From NCBI GenBank assembly GCA_018302785.1, contig JAGVZF010000002.1, positions 1-49,066 on the forward strand: 49,066 nucleotides of DNA, in the 5' to 3' direction. This document shows positions 40,906 to 48,797 of the stretch, in pieces. The DNA comes from Candidatus Woesearchaeota archaeon. Its GTDB lineage: Archaea; Nanobdellota; Nanobdellia; SCGC-AAA011-G17; JAGVZF01. The notes under the pieces were generated by a model. It worked only from the letters and a program-made list of their open reading frames with translations. It was not told where the DNA came from and searched no databases. Position 1 is the stretch's first letter, and every line of letters starts with the position of its first letter. A program made the position numbers and the translations under genes.

Positions 40906-42684
40906 TTAATCTAAAACATTAAAACTTACATAATTAATATCACTATTTCCTGCTTTATCTTTAGCTAAGAATGCAATATCATGATCACCTTCACTAAATG
41001 TCATCATCCTATTAAAAGAGTCACAATTTCTACATAAGTTCCTCTGTACAGGATTTCTAGAACTAAAATCAATATAACTTAAACTTGCTTCCTCACTAAT
41101 ATTAATATCAAATAGCACATTATTTCCATATTGTGTATTTAATGGATTAAAAATATTAATTTCTGGACTTATTGTGTCTACATCTACACTTTCAATAGTT
41201 CTACTTACAACGTCATTAATATCATCACTTATTTTAAAATAATAATCTATTTCTTCATCTTCTACGCTACTTAAATCAACAGTAATCAAACACTCTTTAT
41301 TGTCCCCAGCCTCGCAATTATCTAAATTTACTTCACTAAAATTAGCATCCTCATTTTTTCTCCAGAATAACTCAATTTCCTTTAAATTATTTTCACTATA
41401 AAACACTTTAAAAGTTCCATTAGTAACCTGATTTCCTTTAGGTTCAGTTTTCTTTATCTTTGGATTAATTGTATCTACAAATACCTGTAAATTAATCTCG
41501 TTTACATTACCAAAATTTGTTCCTCTTATAGTTATATTATTAAGTCCTTCTTTTAAAGTTCTAGATTTATTAAAAGCATTACAATTATTGCATAATTTAC
41601 TAAACTTCCCATTGATTCCAAGCTCTAGTTTTTCAATAACTACATCAATATTAATATCAAAATTAACTCTTTTTTTATTATAAATTCCTTCATCAACGGG
41701 ACTTAATAATTCTATATTAAATAAATCATTATTAACATTGAAATTCCATTCCTTTAAGTTACTATTTCCTGCATTATCCTCGATATATAAACTTACATTA
41801 TGCGTCCCATTAATTAATGTTACATTAACTTGATATCTAACATCCGCATGATTTTCATTATATGAAACATATTCATGGCTTAATACATTTCCATCTAACA
41901 TTAATAAAACACTTGCATCATCTAATCCAGAACTACCTTGATAAATCTCTTTTAAAGTAGCTTTAATTAATGGCATATTATTAGAAATGCTATTTTCTTG
42001 GGGCATTTCATCAATTATACTGGGAATTGTAAAATCAACTTTACTAATAAACTCTCTTAAAGGTTCAACTCTACCAGAATCATCAATAGTATAATACCCT
42101 ATTGTAGAAATTCCTCCTGTTAAATTATCTTCAGTCCCTAAAAATTCTCCTATATAAGGTACTATAGGATTACTAAATCCATAAAATGTATCCCCAACAT
42201 TATTATAATTTAAACTTATTGTAGGAATTGTTTTAAACCATCCATTATTCCCATCGGGATTTAAAGGATTTGTTATTAAACTAGTTCCTAAAACTAAGAA
42301 GTTTTGTAAAGTTCCTGTTGTTACAGCTCCACATGTATTATTTGCTTTATATCTCCAGCTAACAACTTGATTTATATTTAAATCATAAATTGGAATTGTA
42401 AAGCTATACAAATTTAAGATATTACTTATATTAAAGTAATTATTAAAACTGCCTTTAAAATTAGATTCAAGCCATACTTTACTAATATTTGTTCCATTAA
42501 CTTTTACAATTAATATGGGACTTTCTCCATAGAAAACAGGATCTTGGTCTAAAACTTCATTACTTATTGTAATATTTTCATCGCAACTACTAGAAACATT
42601 AATATTAATAGCTTTTGTATTATTAGGATTAATTAAAATTAACAATAGTGCAATAACTACAATAAATACATGTTTTTGCTGCAT
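40906..42684 (-). CDS. Secreted multi-domain surface protein with Ig-like repeats
   Basis: 592 residues. A signal peptide (MQQKHVFIVVIALLLILINP) is followed by a string of beta-sandwich domains of about 80-100 residues. Recurring features are DTxxPxI openings (DTINPKIKKTEP, DTISPEINIFNP), LKEGLNNITIRG/SEGDHDIAFLAKDKAGNS closings, and a repeated CxxC element (LCNNCNAFN, LCRNCDSFN). Many N-x-S/T sequons are present, as in archaeal S-layer and adhesin proteins. There is no C-terminal membrane anchor or sorting motif and it stops right after the last domain, so it may be released, held non-covalently, or C-terminally truncated. Confidence 0.75.
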   Translation of the reverse strand: MQQKHVFIVVIALLLILINPNNTKAININVSSSCDENITISNEVLDQDPVFYGESPILIVKVNGTNISKVWLESNFKGSFNNYFNISNILNLYSFTIPIYDLNINQVVSWRYKANNTCGAVTTGTLQNFLVLGTSLITNPLNPDGNNGWFKTIPTISLNYNNVGDTFYGFSNPIVPYIGEFLGTEDNLTGGISTIGYYTIDDSGRVEPLREFISKVDFTIPSIIDEMPQENSISNNMPLIKATLKEIYQGSSGLDDASVLLMLDGNVLSHEYVSYNENHADVRYQVNVTLINGTHNVSLYIEDNAGNSNLKEWNFNVNNDLFNIELLSPVDEGIYNKKRVNFDINIDVVIEKLELGINGKFSKLCNNCNAFNKSRTLKEGLNNITIRGTNFGNVNEINLQVFVDTINPKIKKTEPKGNQVTNGTFKVFYSENNLKEIELFWRKNEDANFSEVNLDNCEAGDNKECLITVDLSSVEDEEIDYYFKISDDINDVVSRTIESVDVDTISPEINIFNPLNTQYGNNVLFDINISEEASLSYIDFSSRNPVQRNLCRNCDSFNRMMTFSEGDHDIAFLAKDKAGNSDINYVSFNVLD

Positions 42685-42771
42685 TTTTAGCCACTCTCTC
42701 GTAGATATAAAACATCTTATTTATTTAAACATTATTATACTATAAAATTCTCTTCTTTCTATGGAAAATCC

Positions 42772-43734
42772 ATGAAAAGAATTAAAAACTTACTTTATTC
42801 TGAAATAGATATGAAATATCAATTATTGCTTAAAAGATTCGATCTAGACATTAATAAAGTAAAAAATAACATAAATGCCTTTTCCAAAGGCACTTTTACC
42901 ATAGATACTCTTACTAAAAGATTACAATTTACAGGGGATTTAAATATACAAAAAGCTTCATTAATTGGAGAAATAGCATTAATATTAATAGAGGAAAAAA
43001 CGCCAAATTTACTAAAATTTGAGAACTTAAGAAAAGACTTAATTACAATAGCTAAAAAATACAAAAACGTAGATGTAAGAGTAAAAATTCATTCTGCAAT
43101 AAAAATTTCAACATCTTCTTTGAAGAAAAAACTTTCAAATTACTTAGAAAAATCATTAGTAAAAGTAAGTGATGATGCACAAACTACATTATTAATTGAA
43201 TTATTCAAAGAAAAAGGCGCAATAAATTACAGAATTTTTTCCTATAAACAAAAAATAAAACCAAAACAAACAAACAAATTTTCAAATATTACTATATTAA
43301 TTGAAAACCCTAGATTAAAAGAAGAAATTTCAGACTTCTTAAGATTAAGCTTAGTTTTTAATTTGACATTTAAAGTAATCCACGACGATAAAGTACAATT
43401 TGAAGCAATGTTAAACAATGCAAAAAAACTAACTAAAGGAAAACTAGGCAACTTTAAAGTAGAAATAATTAACAATTTAAGTCAACTTCATGGATACATT
43501 AAAATTGGCTTTTCTAAGCACGCTGAAAAAAATGAACAAGATCTAATCACATTTTTAAAAGAAAACAAAAATAATAAACTACTTTTTGTTTTTGGAAATG
43601 ATTTGTTTGGACTAACTCAAACAACTAGAGAAAAGCTGCCTAATATGTTTAGTCTTACTGAAGAAAAAATCAAGCCTTTAAAGGTATCTCAAGCACTATC
43701 TTATGTTCTTGGAATTTACTCAACTTTAAGTTAA
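42772..43734 (+). CDS. Putative SPOUT-superfamily RNA methyltransferase with THUMP-like region
   Basis: 320 residues. The C-terminal segment from about 268 (LLFVFGNDLFGLTQTTREKLPNMFSL, then PLKVSQALSYVLGIYS) has the layout of a SPOUT trefoil-knot SAM site. The central part (about 50-160) has the spacing of an RNA-binding THUMP-like domain. Domain calls are by pattern only. A four-codon upstream frame ATG-GAA-AAT-CCA-TGA (42761-42775) overlaps the start in an ATGA. If the transcript begins before 42761 this could regulate translation, although the TATA position favours a start near 42765. Confidence 0.55.
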   Translation: MKRIKNLLYSEIDMKYQLLLKRFDLDINKVKNNINAFSKGTFTIDTLTKRLQFTGDLNIQKASLIGEIALILIEEKTPNLLKFENLRKDLITIAKKYKNVDVRVKIHSAIKISTSSLKKKLSNYLEKSLVKVSDDAQTTLLIELFKEKGAINYRIFSYKQKIKPKQTNKFSNITILIENPRLKEEISDFLRLSLVFNLTFKVIHDDKVQFEAMLNNAKKLTKGKLGNFKVEIINNLSQLHGYIKIGFSKHAEKNEQDLITFLKENKNNKLLFVFGNDLFGLTQTTREKLPNMFSLTEEKIKPLKVSQALSYVLGIYSTLS

Positions 43735-43776
43735 CAAAAAAGTACATTTTTTATAAGTTTTCTAATAATAATTTTT

Positions 43777-44082
43777 ATGCCAGATAAACTAATTTATTCA
43801 GGAAAGCCAGAAGGACTTTATTCATCATTTGAATCTTTCTATCAAGCATTACATCAAAGAATTCCTGATTTAAGGCAGGACTTTCAAAAAATAAATAGAA
43901 AGTACACTAAAACTTGGTTCTGGTCAAGATATAATAAATCATGTTTAACTTACCTTAGTGTAAATACAAGAGGAACCACTGAAGTTTATGTTAGATTGTT
44001 TGCCAGAACAGATAAGAAGATAGCAGGAATTGAAGCGAAAATCAAAGAGCATGAAGTCAAAGTTCTTGAAACAACAACTTAG
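43777..44082 (+). CDS. Small hypothetical protein, paralogue of the next gene
   Basis: 101 residues, soluble. Its start (KLIYSGKPEGLYSSFESFYQALHQRI) matches the next protein (KYIYDGPDEGLFYESKFHKYVVRRF) in the order YxG-x2-EGL-x-F/Y-x-R. A beta-rich middle (LTYLSVNTRGTTEVYVRLFA) ends in a charged helix. TTTTTATAA about 25 bp upstream fits a leaderless start. No family or catalytic motif recognised. Confidence 0.55.
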   Translation: MPDKLIYSGKPEGLYSSFESFYQALHQRIPDLRQDFQKINRKYTKTWFWSRYNKSCLTYLSVNTRGTTEVYVRLFARTDKKIAGIEAKIKEHEVKVLETTT

Positions 44083-44128
44083 GTCAAATTTAGAAACATT
44101 TTTATTTTAATAGCCTCGATATCGATTA

Positions 44129-44443
44129 ATGCAAAAATATATTTATGATGGCCCAGACGAGGGACTATTTTATGAATCTAAATTCCATAAATATGTAGTT
44201 AGAAGATTTGCTCTACAGCTTGTCTCACATACTAAAAGAAGTGATAATTTAGACTCGATCACTCACGTGTATGGTTTAAGTAATGGACAACTTGACTACA
44301 GAATTGGAATGACTTTTCAGACAACATTTCTTACTAAGGCTAAAAAACCAGGAGAAGGTAGAACAACAATTTCTTTATTTAATAATTCTAATGGGGTTAG
44401 CATAGTAGAAGAAATAATATTAAGAGAACATAAAAAAGGATAG
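44129..44443 (+). CDS. Small hypothetical protein, paralogue of the previous gene
   Basis: 104 residues sharing the N-terminal YDGPDEGLF signature with its neighbour, followed by beta strands (DYRIGMTFQTTFLTKAK, RTTISLFN). The spacer before it holds a 10-bp palindrome TCGATATCGA (44116-44125), also seen as ATCGATATCG near the DUF4258 promoter at the window end. Function unknown; a duplicated pair of beta-rich small proteins. Confidence 0.5.
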   Translation: MQKYIYDGPDEGLFYESKFHKYVVRRFALQLVSHTKRSDNLDSITHVYGLSNGQLDYRIGMTFQTTFLTKAKKPGEGRTTISLFNNSNGVSIVEEIILREHKKG

Positions 44444-44504
44444 AAAAACGATCAATTGGTAGAGAATTGAGATTTCACACCTAATTTTTGCTTAAGTAAA
44501 GAAA

Positions 44505-44536
44505 AAGTTTATAAACTATAGACTCTCTATAGAATC
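44505..44536 (+). promoter_or_regulatory. Toxin-antitoxin promoter with dyad operator
   Basis: TATA-like GTTTATAAAC (44507-44516) is followed by CTATAG-ACTCT-CTATAG (44516-44532), which places two palindromic half-sites over the expected transcription start of the antitoxin gene. Consistent with autoregulation by the TA complex. Confidence 0.5.
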
Positions 44537-44770
44537 ATGATAACTTCTATTCAAATTCATGAAAAAGTGAAAAAAGAACTAGATTCATTAAAAGAAAGCT
44601 CTAAAGAGACATATGAAGATGTTATTGTAAAAATGATGAAATCTGTTGAAAAAAATAAAAGAGAGCAAAAGAAGTTACTTATTGAAGGCTATAAAGAGAT
44701 GGCCGAAGAAAGTTTAAAAATAAATAAAGAATTTGAAGCTATTGAAGAAGATTTTGACTGGGAATGGTAG
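44537..44770 (+). CDS. Antitoxin partner of MazF-like toxin
   Basis: 77 residues. A short N-terminal DNA-binding-like strand/helix (MITSIQIHEKVKKELDSLK, DVIVKMM) leads into a long acidic helix ending in EEDFDWEW, the sort of tail that wraps around MazF. The size, position and 7-base overlap with the toxin gene make it the antitoxin. The fold (ribbon-helix-helix-like or VapB-like) is not settled. Confidence 0.75.
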   Translation: MITSIQIHEKVKKELDSLKESSKETYEDVIVKMMKSVEKNKREQKKLLIEGYKEMAEESLKINKEFEAIEEDFDWEW

Positions 44771-45111
44771 ACATAAAAAGAGGGGATATAGTGCTTGTAA
44801 ATTTAGATCCAATAAAGGGTAGCGAACAAGGTGGAACTAGACCTTGCGTAATAATTCAAAATGATTATGGGAATAGTTATAGCCCTCTTACAATTATTGC
44901 CCCTCTAACTTCAAAAGACTTTACAAAAGAATTCCCAACAAATGTTTTTATCCTTAGAAAAGAATCAAAATTAGATAAAGATAGCACTATCTTACTTAAT
45001 CAAATAAGAACTATTGATAAATCACGAATAATCAAGAAATTAATTAAATTAGATAACACTATAATGAATAAAGTAGATATGGCAATTAAAGTTAGTTTAG
45101 GATTAGAGTAA
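44764..45111 (+). CDS. MazF/PemK-family endoribonuclease toxin
   Basis: 115 residues of the CcdB/MazF fold: KRGDIVLVNLDPIKGSEQGGTRPCVIIQND at the start, TIIAPLTSK in the middle, LLNQIRTIDKSRIIKK at the end. The conserved Arg in GGTRPCV and Thr/Ser in PLTS are the RNA-cleavage residues of the family. It cleaves mRNA at short sequences when free of antitoxin. Overlaps its antitoxin by 7 bases. Confidence 0.92.
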   Translation: MVDIKRGDIVLVNLDPIKGSEQGGTRPCVIIQNDYGNSYSPLTIIAPLTSKDFTKEFPTNVFILRKESKLDKDSTILLNQIRTIDKSRIIKKLIKLDNTIMNKVDMAIKVSLGLE

Positions 45112-45142
45112 AAAGCAAAAGATTTAATTAAAAGGGATATAC

Positions 45143-45184
45143 CAAATATTAATGGTTAATTTTAAACCTTCATTGTTAAAAGTT
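45143..45184 (+). repeat. 42-bp direct repeat, copy 1, with truncated 5' end of a membrane-protein gene
   Basis: Identical to 46812-46853. It contains an ATG at 45152 and the same first eleven codons (MVNFKPSLLKV) as the membrane protein at 46821, but the frame stops at 45199. Upstream bases 45128-45142 are also similar to the second copy. It therefore looks like a 5' fragment of that gene left in front of the AsnRS-like gene. The remaining spacer to 45371 is AT-rich with a weak 63-codon frame, 45200-45391, which I do not accept as a gene. Confidence 0.85.
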
Positions 45185-45371
45185 TTAATCATTGATTAAA
45201 TGTATTTTATATCAAATGAAATCAGCAATTTGTTAAATATACTTCCAATCACCAAAATTAATTTATATTATCTTGAGGGTACTACAATTTTTAATATGTT
45301 GTATATTCTTTTAATTGAAACTTCTTCTAAACATTCTAGACATATTCATTTTAAGATGAAGGGAGGTAAAA

Positions 45372-46370
45372 ATGGAAGATTCAATTACTAGGGAACAACT
45401 ATTTTTGAGACAAGAAGTTCTCGATACGATAAGGGCCTTTATGCGAGAAAAAGGTGTTCCAGAAAGCTTTTACGACAAAATAACAAGCGGAACTGGTGCG
45501 TGCGAAAACGTTCCAACAGTATATCAAATAAATGACCCGCACAACTTTTCTTTACTGAGCCAAACAGATCAATTGTATATGGAAGCGCAAATAATAAGGC
45601 TAGGCCTATCTTCACTATACACTGCCGGAAGATCATTTAGAAAAGAACCAAGGGCTGGCGATGGAAGACATTTATCAGAATTTACATTATTGGAGTTTGA
45701 AGCTGTAGACATGGATCTAGAAGGATTATTAAACTTTCAAGAAGAATTACTAAATAAAGTAATTGAAGAAGGCCTAGAAAGTGAACATATACCAGAAAAA
45801 CATAAGGATAGATTAAGAAAATTCTTAGAAAATGGCTACAAAAGAGTAACTTACACTGAAATAGTAAACAAACTAAGTGATGGTGGAGTAAGCATTAACT
45901 GGGGAGATGATTTATCCTCAAGAGATGAAGAAGCGATATGTCTTCTATGTGGGGGACCAACACAAGTGACCCATTATCCAGAAGAAATAAAATTCTTTAA
46001 CATGTACAGAACCCAAAGAGACACCCTTGGTGATTTACATAGAATACAAAAAGAAGAAGAAACAGATACAACTACTGTTGATTGCGTAGATTTCCTACTT
46101 CCATGGGCAGGAGAAACTTTTGGTGGAAGCAGAAGAGAAGAACTTTATAGCGTCCTTACAGCAAAATTACTAAGGGGCGAGATGTTTAAGCAAATGCAAA
46201 AAGCAAGAGAAGAAAGTGGATACAAATACGACCAAGATGCAACATTGGAAGCATTTAACTGGTACTTAGAATTGTTTAAAGACAAAGAAATAACAAGATC
46301 AGGATTTGGATTAGGTATGGGAAGACTAGTTCAATTTTTACAGGGGTCAACGAGGGTTGTATCATTTTAA
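45372..46370 (+). CDS. AsnRS/AspRS catalytic-core paralogue, candidate archaeal asparagine synthetase
   Basis: 332 residues, class II synthetase core without the N-terminal OB anticodon-binding domain. Motif 2 is GRSFRKEP...HLSEFTLLEFE at about 86-110 and motif 3 GFGLGMGRLVQFL at about 311-323; FSLLSQTDQLYMEA is the AsnRS-type substrate segment. Related AsnRS-core proteins of Pyrococcus make asparagine from aspartate and ammonia (AS-AR), so that is the leading function. A strong Shine-Dalgarno GGGAGGT (45361-45367) sits four bases before the ATG, rare in this window. It is bracketed by the 42-bp direct repeats, hinting at insertion. Confidence 0.78.
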   Translation: MEDSITREQLFLRQEVLDTIRAFMREKGVPESFYDKITSGTGACENVPTVYQINDPHNFSLLSQTDQLYMEAQIIRLGLSSLYTAGRSFRKEPRAGDGRHLSEFTLLEFEAVDMDLEGLLNFQEELLNKVIEEGLESEHIPEKHKDRLRKFLENGYKRVTYTEIVNKLSDGGVSINWGDDLSSRDEEAICLLCGGPTQVTHYPEEIKFFNMYRTQRDTLGDLHRIQKEEETDTTTVDCVDFLLPWAGETFGGSRREELYSVLTAKLLRGEMFKQMQKAREESGYKYDQDATLEAFNWYLELFKDKEITRSGFGLGMGRLVQFLQGSTRVVSF

Positions 46371-46465
46371 TTTTTATTAAAACTTTTAACCAATAGCTTC
46401 TCTATTTAAGCACAACTTTAGTAAAAAGCAAAAGTTTAAATTTTAAACATTTTAATTAAGGTTGC

Positions 46466-46795
46466 ATGAAGTTAAAAGATTTTTTCAAGTTAACTAGAGC
46501 CAAATTGTTAATATCATTTACATTATTTATTGCCAGCCTAGTTTTATCCTTAACATTGGGGATCTCAACCGAACCTCGAGTTAGTGCTTTAATTTACCCT
46601 CCAGATTTTGTCTACTCATATCTTCATTTTTCATTAACGAAACCAGTGGCCTCCTTAAATAATTGTATTTTTCCCGGTTGCAACTTAATTATTGCCATAT
46701 TAACATTAATAACAAGCATAGCAATTTATTATTTTCTAGGGGCCTTAATATATTATTATTGGTGGGGTAAAAAGTCTAAAAAACTAAACCTTTAA
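46466..46795 (+). CDS. Small membrane protein
   Basis: 109 residues with about three membrane helices (LLISFTLFIASLVLSLTL, LIIAILTLITSIAIYYFLGALIYYYWW) and a KLKDFFKLTRAKLL basic start. The loop carries a C-x4-C pair (NCIFPGCN) likely outside the cell. Tail is KKSKKLNL. It looks like a distant relative of the next gene; both are of unknown function. A TTTAAATTTTAAA element lies upstream. Confidence 0.6.
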   Translation: MKLKDFFKLTRAKLLISFTLFIASLVLSLTLGISTEPRVSALIYPPDFVYSYLHFSLTKPVASLNNCIFPGCNLIIAILTLITSIAIYYFLGALIYYYWWGKKSKKLNL

Positions 46796-46811
46796 ATTAA
46801 AGAAGATATGT

Positions 46812-46853
46812 CAAATATTAATGGTTAATTTTAAACCTTCATTGTTAAAAGTT
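46812..46853 (+). repeat. 42-bp direct repeat, copy 2, at the start of the intact membrane-protein gene
   Basis: Second copy of 45143-45184, spanning nine bases before and 33 bases after ATG 46821. Confidence 0.85.
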
Positions 46854-47048
46854 ATTCTCACAATAGTATTTGGCATTATTGTATTCTATCTATTCTTAAT
46901 CCCAGTTGGCGTCTGTAGCATATCAGTTTTACCGGATTGCGTTTTATCTCTTGTAATTAATACACCATTACTATATGTTTACCTCTTGGTGTCCTTTTTA
47001 CTAGTATATTGTCTTATTTCCCTAGTCCAAAAGCCTAAAAAGAAATAA
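46821..47048 (+). CDS. Small membrane protein (source of the duplicated 5' end)
   Basis: 75 residues with two membrane helices (VILTIVFGIIVFYLFLIPV and LYVYLLVSFLLVYCLISLV) around a short loop CSISVLPDCV with two cysteines, ending in a basic QKPKKK tail. Its first eleven codons are the part repeated in front of the AsnRS-like gene. Function unknown. Confidence 0.6.
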   Translation: MVNFKPSLLKVILTIVFGIIVFYLFLIPVGVCSISVLPDCVLSLVINTPLLYVYLLVSFLLVYCLISLVQKPKKK

Positions 47049-47124
47049 CAGTAAAATTTAAACAACTATAAAGTAGCTACAAAACATAAGATTTAAATAC
47101 TTTAATTGTGCAAGATATCTTGAA

Positions 47125-47916
47125 ATGTCACTTGAAACAAAATTAGAACTATCAGATTTTGAAGTTATTGGAAAATTACCTGATAATTTAGTGCAAACAC
47201 CTACTTTTTTAGAAGGAGAATTTGGAAGAGCTGTTTATGAAAGATATCAAGAATTAAGAGAATCTGTTTTTAGTAATAATCCAAATTTAAGATTAAAATT
47301 TGAAAATGGAGTTATTATACATTCCACACCTTTTGATGCAATATTAATAGATCAAATACTTAAAGAAGTTCAAGGAAAGCCAAGAACGCCTTTACCAAGA
47401 CATTTTGAAGATCAAAGAATACTTGATATGGTAAATGGAGAACACTATTCTGATACTAGAGCTTTTGTACTTAGAAATCCAAAAGACTCCTATAATTCAA
47501 GAAATGAACCACTAGCCGAATTTTTAGCAGAACAACAAGGCGTAGAGTTGTCAAGATTAGAAAGAGAACCAGTTATGCTTTATGGTTTCACTTTACAACC
47601 ATGGCCCGAAGATAGAAAAGGTTATGGATTAAGAACCACTCCAAATGAAGAATTTACTGTACATCATGATGATAGACTTCTAGGAAAATGGAATGGTTAT
47701 AGGTTTACTAAAATTGATAAAATAGGATTTCCAATAGACTTAGATAGAACTAAAGGTCATAGAACTTGGTATACAAGACAAGATGGCCTTTCTGGGTTGT
47801 GCTTGGGCAGGAATCTGGACTTGAACTCCAACAGGGGCAACCTTGATAACTCGAACTCTGATGGTCGGGTAGTCGTCGTAAGCGACGCAGTCGCGCCAAA
47901 AACTTCTAATCAATAA
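47125..47916 (+). CDS. Conserved DPANN-type protein with GC-rich Asn-rich tail, candidate DGR target
   Basis: 263 residues, no signal peptide. Residues 1-220 are host-like in codon use (LEGEFGRAVYERYQELRESVFSNNPNLRLKFENGVIIHSTPF, VLRNPKDSYNSRNEPLAEF). From about 222 the DNA becomes GC-rich (47794-47897, about 55-60% by hand count) and the protein reads DGLSGLCLGRNLDLNSNRGN..., with Asn (AAC/AAT) at irregular positions, ending in DGRVVVVSDAVAP. I recall relatives in other DPANN genomes whose tails differ mainly at such positions. The last part contains a GCGAC-GCA-GTCGC inverted repeat. This fits a diversity-generating-retroelement variable region, but no template repeat or reverse transcriptase is in the window. 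Function unknown. Confidence 0.6.
   Translation: MSLETKLELSDFEVIGKLPDNLVQTPTFLEGEFGRAVYERYQELRESVFSNNPNLRLKFENGVIIHSTPFDAILIDQILKEVQGKPRTPLPRHFEDQRILDMVNGEHYSDTRAFVLRNPKDSYNSRNEPLAEFLAEQQGVELSRLEREPVMLYGFTLQPWPEDRKGYGLRTTPNEEFTVHHDDRLLGKWNGYRFTKIDKIGFPIDLDRTKGHRTWYTRQDGLSGLCLGRNLDLNSNRGNLDNSNSDGRVVVVSDAVAPKTSNQ
47794..47897 (+). other. Candidate variable region, IMH-like GC-rich end and hairpin
   Basis: A GC-rich block at the 3' end of the 47125 gene. The Asn-codon-rich part is about 47810-47865, the invariant-looking GGTCGGGTAGTCGTCGTAAG part about 47867-47886, and the inverted repeat GCGAC/GTCGC lies at 47882-47886 and 47890-47894. The order (variable part, GC-rich part, hairpin) resembles VR-IMH-stem in known diversity-generating retroelements. 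Confidence 0.4.
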
Positions 47917-47971
47917 TTAATTTATTTAGCGAGTACTGATAATCTTTCTTATGCGTAATCTAGTAGCATAA

Positions 47972-48571
47972 TTACTCACGGTAAAATTTTTCAGATGTAA
48001 AACCCATAAGATAATTGAAAAACCAAATATCAAAAGCTGTTAACTTTCTAAATTCCTCTGTCGTATTTACCACAATTAGGTCATCTAAAGGAATTTCTCC
48101 TAAAATTACTACTTCTGAACCAGTTTCCCATTCTAACCCTTCATAGATCCTTCCTTCGTATTTACTAGTCTCTAATGCCACCAGTAAAGGGGTTCCATAA
48201 TAATCTTCTGCTCTCCTTTTAGCATAGGTCAAAGCTGGAGCCAGATCTAAGGAAAATGAAGTAGTAGGAACTCTTTGTGATGTGTCCCAACTGCCACAAT
48301 AATAACCAGCGTCTCTTATTCTCTCTTCGAGTTTTTGCTTCGTACTTCCCCTAAAAATATGTTGCCCTTCCGGTCTTATAAGAATGGATTCCAAGCCATC
48401 TGCAATTCTATTTGCATTAGCCATTAAACCAATAAATAAAGATGCATTATACACCACTAAGGCTAGAGCTCTTGGTTCAGTTTTTTTATCAGGATCATTT
48501 CTTTTCATGTAACCAAATGCACCAAAATATGGTATAAAATCCCGAGTTTTTAATTTATAACTTTCATCCAT
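47972..48571 (-). CDS. Possible ADP-ribosyltransferase-fold protein
   Basis: 199 residues, no signal peptide. The pattern from residue 71 resembles an R-S-E class ADP-ribosyltransferase: HIFRGSTKQKL (R74), VPTTSFSLDLAPALTYAKRR (103-107 as the S-T-S-like segment), and GSEVVILGEIPLDDLIVV with E153. The N-terminal 60 residues are helical with a hydrophobic patch. I could not identify a closer family, and the usual two-Glu turn is only partly matched. It converges on the DGR-like gene, with a TTTATAAATT box and a leaderless start. Confidence 0.4.
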   Translation of the reverse strand: MDESYKLKTRDFIPYFGAFGYMKRNDPDKKTEPRALALVVYNASLFIGLMANANRIADGLESILIRPEGQHIFRGSTKQKLEERIRDAGYYCGSWDTSQRVPTTSFSLDLAPALTYAKRRAEDYYGTPLLVALETSKYEGRIYEGLEWETGSEVVILGEIPLDDLIVVNTTEEFRKLTAFDIWFFNYLMGFTSEKFYRE

Positions 48572-48638
48572 ATACTTATGAATTAATTCTAGAATTTATA
48601 AACCTTTCTATTTTTACCACTAATAAGTTAGAATAAAA

Positions 48639-48797
48639 CTAGGCAGGCTGTGCTTCTTCTAGAACCTTTTTATTTAGCACTTTACTTGCATCAAGAATTT
48701 CTACTCCAATTAATTTATTTTTGTTATTGAAGTCTAGAATTATATTATCATTTAATCCAATAGTCTTTTTCACTTCCCCATCTTTTATAGGATAATC
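48639..48797 (-). pseudogene. DUF2283 antitoxin-like gene missing its N-terminus
   Basis: The frame encodes DYPIKDGEVKKTIGLNDNIILDF...LIGVEILDASKVLNKK, a DUF2283 sequence from its second strand on. The usual start and YDxExDALYI part are absent, and no ATG precedes it in frame; a GTG at about 48773 is the only possible start. It directly overlaps the end of the DUF4258 gene. DUF2283 and DUF4258 genes are a common pair of the toxin-antitoxin kind. Confidence 0.5.

Noticed and set aside
45200-45391. 63-codon frame between the direct repeat and the AsnRS-like gene, rich in Asn codons
   Set aside because: It could be read as an attenuator-like leader, but Asn richness follows from AT-rich DNA. 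The frame runs through the strong Shine-Dalgarno of the next gene, and no protein family pattern is visible.
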